From assembly GCF_005885635.1 (NCBI RefSeq), contig NZ_VATY01000003.1, positions 538,507 through 602,506 on the forward strand: 64,000 nt of DNA, written 5' to 3'. Source of the stretch: Maribacter algarum (ex Zhang et al. 2020) (GTDB taxonomy: Bacteria > Bacteroidota > Bacteroidia > Flavobacteriales > Flavobacteriaceae). Shown piece after piece: positions 60,966-64,000 of this stretch. The position numbers and the translations under genes are program-made. The stretch's first letter is position 1. Each line of letters starts with the position of its first letter. The notes beneath the pieces were generated by a model that was not told the origin of the DNA, searched no databases, and saw only the letters and a program-made list of their open reading frames with translations.

Positions 60966-61622
60966 ATGAGTACAAAAATAGCCCCTTCCCTCCTGGCCGC
61001 CGATTTTGGTAATCTGCAACGCGACGTTGAAATGGTCAACCAAAGTGAAGCTGATTGGCATCATATTGATGTCATGGACGGTCTTTTCGTTCCGAATATT
61101 TCCTACGGAATGCCTGTCGTAAAAGCAATAGCCAAACACGCCGCAAAACCCTTGGATGTGCATTTGATGATTGTGGACCCAGACCGCTACATAAAGACTT
61201 TTTCGGAGTTAGGCGCTGACGTACTTAGTGTGCACTACGAAGCATGCACGCATTTACACAGAACGCTACAAGCGATAAAAGCGGAGGGCATGAAAGCTGG
61301 AGTGGCTTTGAATCCACATACAAGTGTTGCTTTATTGGAAGATACCATTCAAGATATCGATGTGGTTTGTTTGATGAGTGTGAACCCAGGTTTTGGGGGA
61401 CAATCATTTATTGAGAACACCTATGAGAAAGTAAAGCAATTGAAAGCAATGATTCAACGAAAAGGCGCTAGTACTTTAATTGAAATTGATGGTGGTGTTA
61501 CGTCCTTAAATGCGAAATCTTTAACAGATGCCGGCGCTGATGTTTTAGTTGCAGGCAGCTTTGTTTTCAAAAGCGCAAACCCGACCCAGACCATTCTAGA
61601 TTTAAAAGCAATTGCAGGGTAA
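60966..61622 (+). CDS. rpe: Ribulose-phosphate 3-epimerase
   Basis: Encodes 218 residues, a TIM barrel enzyme of the pentose phosphate pathway that interconverts ribulose 5-phosphate and xylulose 5-phosphate. Motifs are IAPSLLAADFGNLQRDVEMV, WHHIDVMDGLFVPNISYGMP (metal-binding His and Asp), KPLDVHLMIVDP, VCLMSVNPGFGGQSFIE and LIEIDGGVTSLNAK. Its stop overlaps the start of the next gene by one base. Confidence 0.97.
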   Translation: MSTKIAPSLLAADFGNLQRDVEMVNQSEADWHHIDVMDGLFVPNISYGMPVVKAIAKHAAKPLDVHLMIVDPDRYIKTFSELGADVLSVHYEACTHLHRTLQAIKAEGMKAGVALNPHTSVALLEDTIQDIDVVCLMSVNPGFGGQSFIENTYEKVKQLKAMIQRKGASTLIEIDGGVTSLNAKSLTDAGADVLVAGSFVFKSANPTQTILDLKAIAG

Positions 61623-62605
61623 TGAAATCATTCGACCTTGTTATTATTGGAGGTGGCCCCATAGGAATCGCTTGCGGTTTAGAAGCCCAAAAGAAAGGCC
61701 TGAACTATCTTATTATCGAAAAAGGACCGATTGTCAACTCCCTTTTCAACTATCCTTCAAACATGCAGTTTTTCTCTTCTTCGGAAAAATTGGAAATCGA
61801 TGATATTCCCTTTATCAGCAACGAAGCAAAGCCAAAACGCGATGAAGCTTTGGAATATTACCGAAGAATTGTCACCTCGAACAAGTTGAACATTCATCTT
61901 TTTGAAAAAGTCGAAAGTGTCAGTGAATCTGATGATTTATTTACAATTGTTTCGGACAAAGGAACCTACACCGCTTCGAATGTCGTCTTGGCAACTGGTT
62001 TTTATGATTTGCCAAATACTTTGAAGGTTCCGGGAGAAGATTTGCCCAAAGTTTCACATTACTACAACAACCCTCATTTTTATGCGAGTCAGAAGCTCGC
62101 CGTTATCGGTGCTAGTAATTCCGCGATTGATGCTGCATTGGAATGCTACCGAAAAGGTTCAGAAGTCTCTTTGATTATTCGTGGACCCGAAGTTGGTAAG
62201 CGCGTAAAATATTGGGTACGTCCTGATATTATTAACCGTATTGAGGAAGGCAGTATAAAGGCCTATTACAATTCCACGGTAAAAGAAATCAAGGAAGATG
62301 AAATCATCATTGCATCTCCTAACGGTGAAATGACCCTTGAAAATGATTTTGTTTTGGCTCTAACTGGTTATATGCCCAACTTCGAATTTTTAGAAAAAAT
62401 GGGTATTGAACTTTCAGAAGATAAAAAAAAGCTTCCGAATTACAATCCGGACACTATGGAGAGTAATGTTTCCGGACTCTATTTAGCGGGTGTTATTTGC
62501 GGTGGAATGGAAACGCATAAATGGTTTATCGAGAACTCTCGTATTCATGCAAAGATTATTGTGAAGCATATCCGAGCAAAACAATCCTGGGAAAAAAGTC
62601 CCTAA
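61622..62605 (+). CDS. ypdA: YpdA-family bacillithiol disulfide reductase
   Basis: Encodes 327 residues. An FAD-binding motif (DLVIIGGGPIGIACGLEA) and a second NADPH-binding motif (LAVIGASNSAIDAALECYRK) frame a thioredoxin-reductase-like enzyme without the usual CxxC. MQFFSSSEKLEIDDIPFI and the final GLYLAGVICGGMETHKWFIE are typical of YpdA (Bdr), which reduces bacillithiol disulfide. The call implies bacillithiol in this organism. Its start overlaps the rpe stop by one base (TAATG), so the two are coupled. Confidence 0.88.
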   Translation: MKSFDLVIIGGGPIGIACGLEAQKKGLNYLIIEKGPIVNSLFNYPSNMQFFSSSEKLEIDDIPFISNEAKPKRDEALEYYRRIVTSNKLNIHLFEKVESVSESDDLFTIVSDKGTYTASNVVLATGFYDLPNTLKVPGEDLPKVSHYYNNPHFYASQKLAVIGASNSAIDAALECYRKGSEVSLIIRGPEVGKRVKYWVRPDIINRIEEGSIKAYYNSTVKEIKEDEIIIASPNGEMTLENDFVLALTGYMPNFEFLEKMGIELSEDKKKLPNYNPDTMESNVSGLYLAGVICGGMETHKWFIENSRIHAKIIVKHIRAKQSWEKSP

Positions 62606-62656
62606 TTTTAGAATATCACGGTTTTCAGGGGGTGCATATTCACTATTATGTGCGTA

Positions 62657-62685
62657 TTTGCGTTATAGCTAAAAGGCTAATTTTG
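62657..62685 (+). promoter_or_regulatory. Complete promoter of the TPR gene at 62785
   Basis: TTTG (62657-62660), 17 bases, then TAATTTTG (62678-62685): both elements of the flavobacterial consensus. The start point would leave a leader of about 90 bases. Confidence 0.7.
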
Positions 62686-62784
62686 TACATTGAGAAGAAC
62701 TATTAGTTCCTCAATACAAACCAAGTTGATTACCAAACAAAAAAAATACCTCTGAGAAAGGAACCAAATTTTTCATATACTAAA

Positions 62785-64000
62785 ATGCGTGCTAATAAAA
62801 TAGTTATGTTGGGTTGGCTTTGTCTTTTTACGGCCTCTGTCTTCTCTCAAAATACAGAAACTGATACAGTCCAAGAAACAAAGCGCATTACCTTTTCTAC
62901 TATTCCGAATACCAAACAAAAATCACTGGAACCCTATTATAAAGAATTGAAGAAAGCTTCATTCGGAGTACAGCGTTTTTCCATTTTTGAACAGTTTGCC
63001 GAGGCGTACATTAAAAAGGGAGAAACTGATTCTATTCTAAAATATGCCAATCTCTATGAAAAGGAATTGGGAAATTGGGATAAAACTGAAGAAGAAAAAA
63101 ACCGCGAATTTGCCAAAGCCCATTATTTCATGGGAGTTGGAAATGCATTCAACGGACTTCTAGAAAACTCAACCAAATGGCATATCAAAGGCGTTCAATC
63201 AGCAAAGGAAGGAAATTTCAGAGCCTACGAATACAAAAATAAGTTAGGTCTCGCTAAGGCGTATTTGGCAAAAGGGGATACAGACAAAGCCATTTCCATA
63301 CTTGAAGAATCCTTACCTCAATTCAGTACTGAGTTTACTAAAACCACCAATCAAGTTCTTGTGGTATTAGGAAATGCCTATTTGAAAAAAGAGGATTACG
63401 ACCAAGCGAGAAACTATTATGATGAGGCCTTAAAAATGTCCATTGATTTTAGTGATTTAGAAATGGAGTTAACCGTAAGCCTTGAACAAGCAAAATTAGC
63501 GGAAGCCAATGATGACCTTGGAAAAGCCTTTACCGATTATGAAGATATTCGCGAACGCGCTTTAAAAGAAGGCTATACCGCCATCTATTTTGAAGGGTCT
63601 TTACTTTTAGGCAAGCTTTATTATAAAGAAGGCATGTATGAAACCGCCAATATCGCCTTGAGTTTTGCCTACATCAACGCCATTGATCGTGAGAATCTTG
63701 AATTTCAAAAAGATGCGCTCAGCGTTCAGGCCCGAAGTTATGCCAGACTTGAGGATTATAAAAATGCCTACGCCGTAATAACACAACTATTTCAAGTGGT
63801 TGGCGCAAAGAATTCCAAGCAGCAAAAGGCCATTATCAAAGAGCTTGAAATTCAATACGAAACCTTAGAAAAAGAAAAAGAAATCGTAGAATTGGAAGAG
63901 GGAAAATTGGTGCGAGAGGCCGAATTAAAAAGACAAAAAACGATTAAAAATGCTTTTCTAATTGGTTTCTTAATTATCCTGATACCAGTTATGGCCTTGC
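62785..64000 (+). CDS. TPR-containing signalling protein, 3'-partial
   Basis: The frame runs from the ATG at 62785 to the window edge, 405 codons. A signal peptide (MRANKIVMLGWLCLFTASVFSQ) is followed by at least four TPR units (GLAKAYLAKGDTDKAISILE, VLGNAYLKKEDYDQARNYYD, LGKLYYKEGMYETANIALSF), a coiled coil rich in K/E (IQYETLEKEKEIVELEEGK) and the start of a membrane span (AFLIGFLIILIPVMAL). This layout in Bacteroidota leads to a cytoplasmic histidine kinase, LytTR or LuxR-type output domain, which lies outside the window. Confidence 0.82.
   Translation, partial: MRANKIVMLGWLCLFTASVFSQNTETDTVQETKRITFSTIPNTKQKSLEPYYKELKKASFGVQRFSIFEQFAEAYIKKGETDSILKYANLYEKELGNWDKTEEEKNREFAKAHYFMGVGNAFNGLLENSTKWHIKGVQSAKEGNFRAYEYKNKLGLAKAYLAKGDTDKAISILEESLPQFSTEFTKTTNQVLVVLGNAYLKKEDYDQARNYYDEALKMSIDFSDLEMELTVSLEQAKLAEANDDLGKAFTDYEDIRERALKEGYTAIYFEGSLLLGKLYYKEGMYETANIALSFAYINAIDRENLEFQKDALSVQARSYARLEDYKNAYAVITQLFQVVGAKNSKQQKAIIKELEIQYETLEKEKEIVELEEGKLVREAELKRQKTIKNAFLIGFLIILIPVMAL

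Overview
The window comes from the chromosome of a member of the Bacteroidota, almost certainly a (probably marine) Flavobacteriaceae species. The evidence is AT-rich DNA, promoters of the TTG / TAnnTTTG type, type IX secretion (T9SS) parts (Plug at 23206, PorT at 40822, two proteins with type B gliding-motility-associated C-terminal sorting domains), a lipoprotein-type TamL, a short primary sigma factor without region 1.1, a Na+-pumping NADH:quinone reductase operon, and a YpdA-type bacillithiol disulfide reductase. I saw no rRNA, tRNA, CRISPR array, IS element or prophage core genes. No gap between genes exceeds 300 bases.

Region 1 (1-9565) is the accessory part: eight same-strand, closely spaced genes for exported, repetitive, mosaic surface proteins. 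It opens with a fibre-like protein whose start lies left of the window, followed by a T9SS type B protein. Then come five small or medium exported proteins that share pieces with each other and with the first fibre. The region closes with a second, paralogous T9SS type B protein. This is the best candidate for an undescribed system: a modular secreted fibre or adhesin locus.

Region 2 (9672-15423) holds two exported peptidases (M15 and M48), a tiny membrane protein, an ankyrin protein, gpmI, map and a methyltransferase. Region 3 (15424-23053, minus strand) is the nqrABCDEF operon, followed by a small conserved protein and apbE, the transferase that attaches FMN to NqrB and NqrC. Region 4 (23206-27754) carries the T9SS Plug protein, a DUF3667 membrane protein, apaG and pruA. 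Region 5 (27823-33204) holds a GlxA-type regulator beside two exported enzymes that carry the same cysteine-rich metal-binding N-terminus (one DJ-1/PfpI, one alpha/beta hydrolase), then small lipoproteins and an exported DinB-like protein.

Region 6 (33288-55701) is mostly housekeeping: rsmG, a fatty acid desaturase, an aminotransferase, trkH-trkA potassium uptake, ubiE/menG with porT, an rRNA/tRNA 2'-O-methyltransferase family gene, tamL with an MG2-domain protein, fbaA, accD, rpsO, pnp, rpoD, a VF530 protein and trmL. A possible small RNA lies just after rpoD. Region 7 (55797-64000) contains a putative c-type haem dehydrogenase-like lipoprotein with two methyltransferase-like genes and a TPR lipoprotein, then rpe, ypdA and the first 405 codons of a TPR signalling protein cut by the right edge.

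Several starts were moved from the longest open frame to the first sensible ATG, using signal peptides, promoter positions and gene overlaps. Many predicted promoters have a good -7 box but no recognisable -33 element; three (11259, 54821, 62657) have both.
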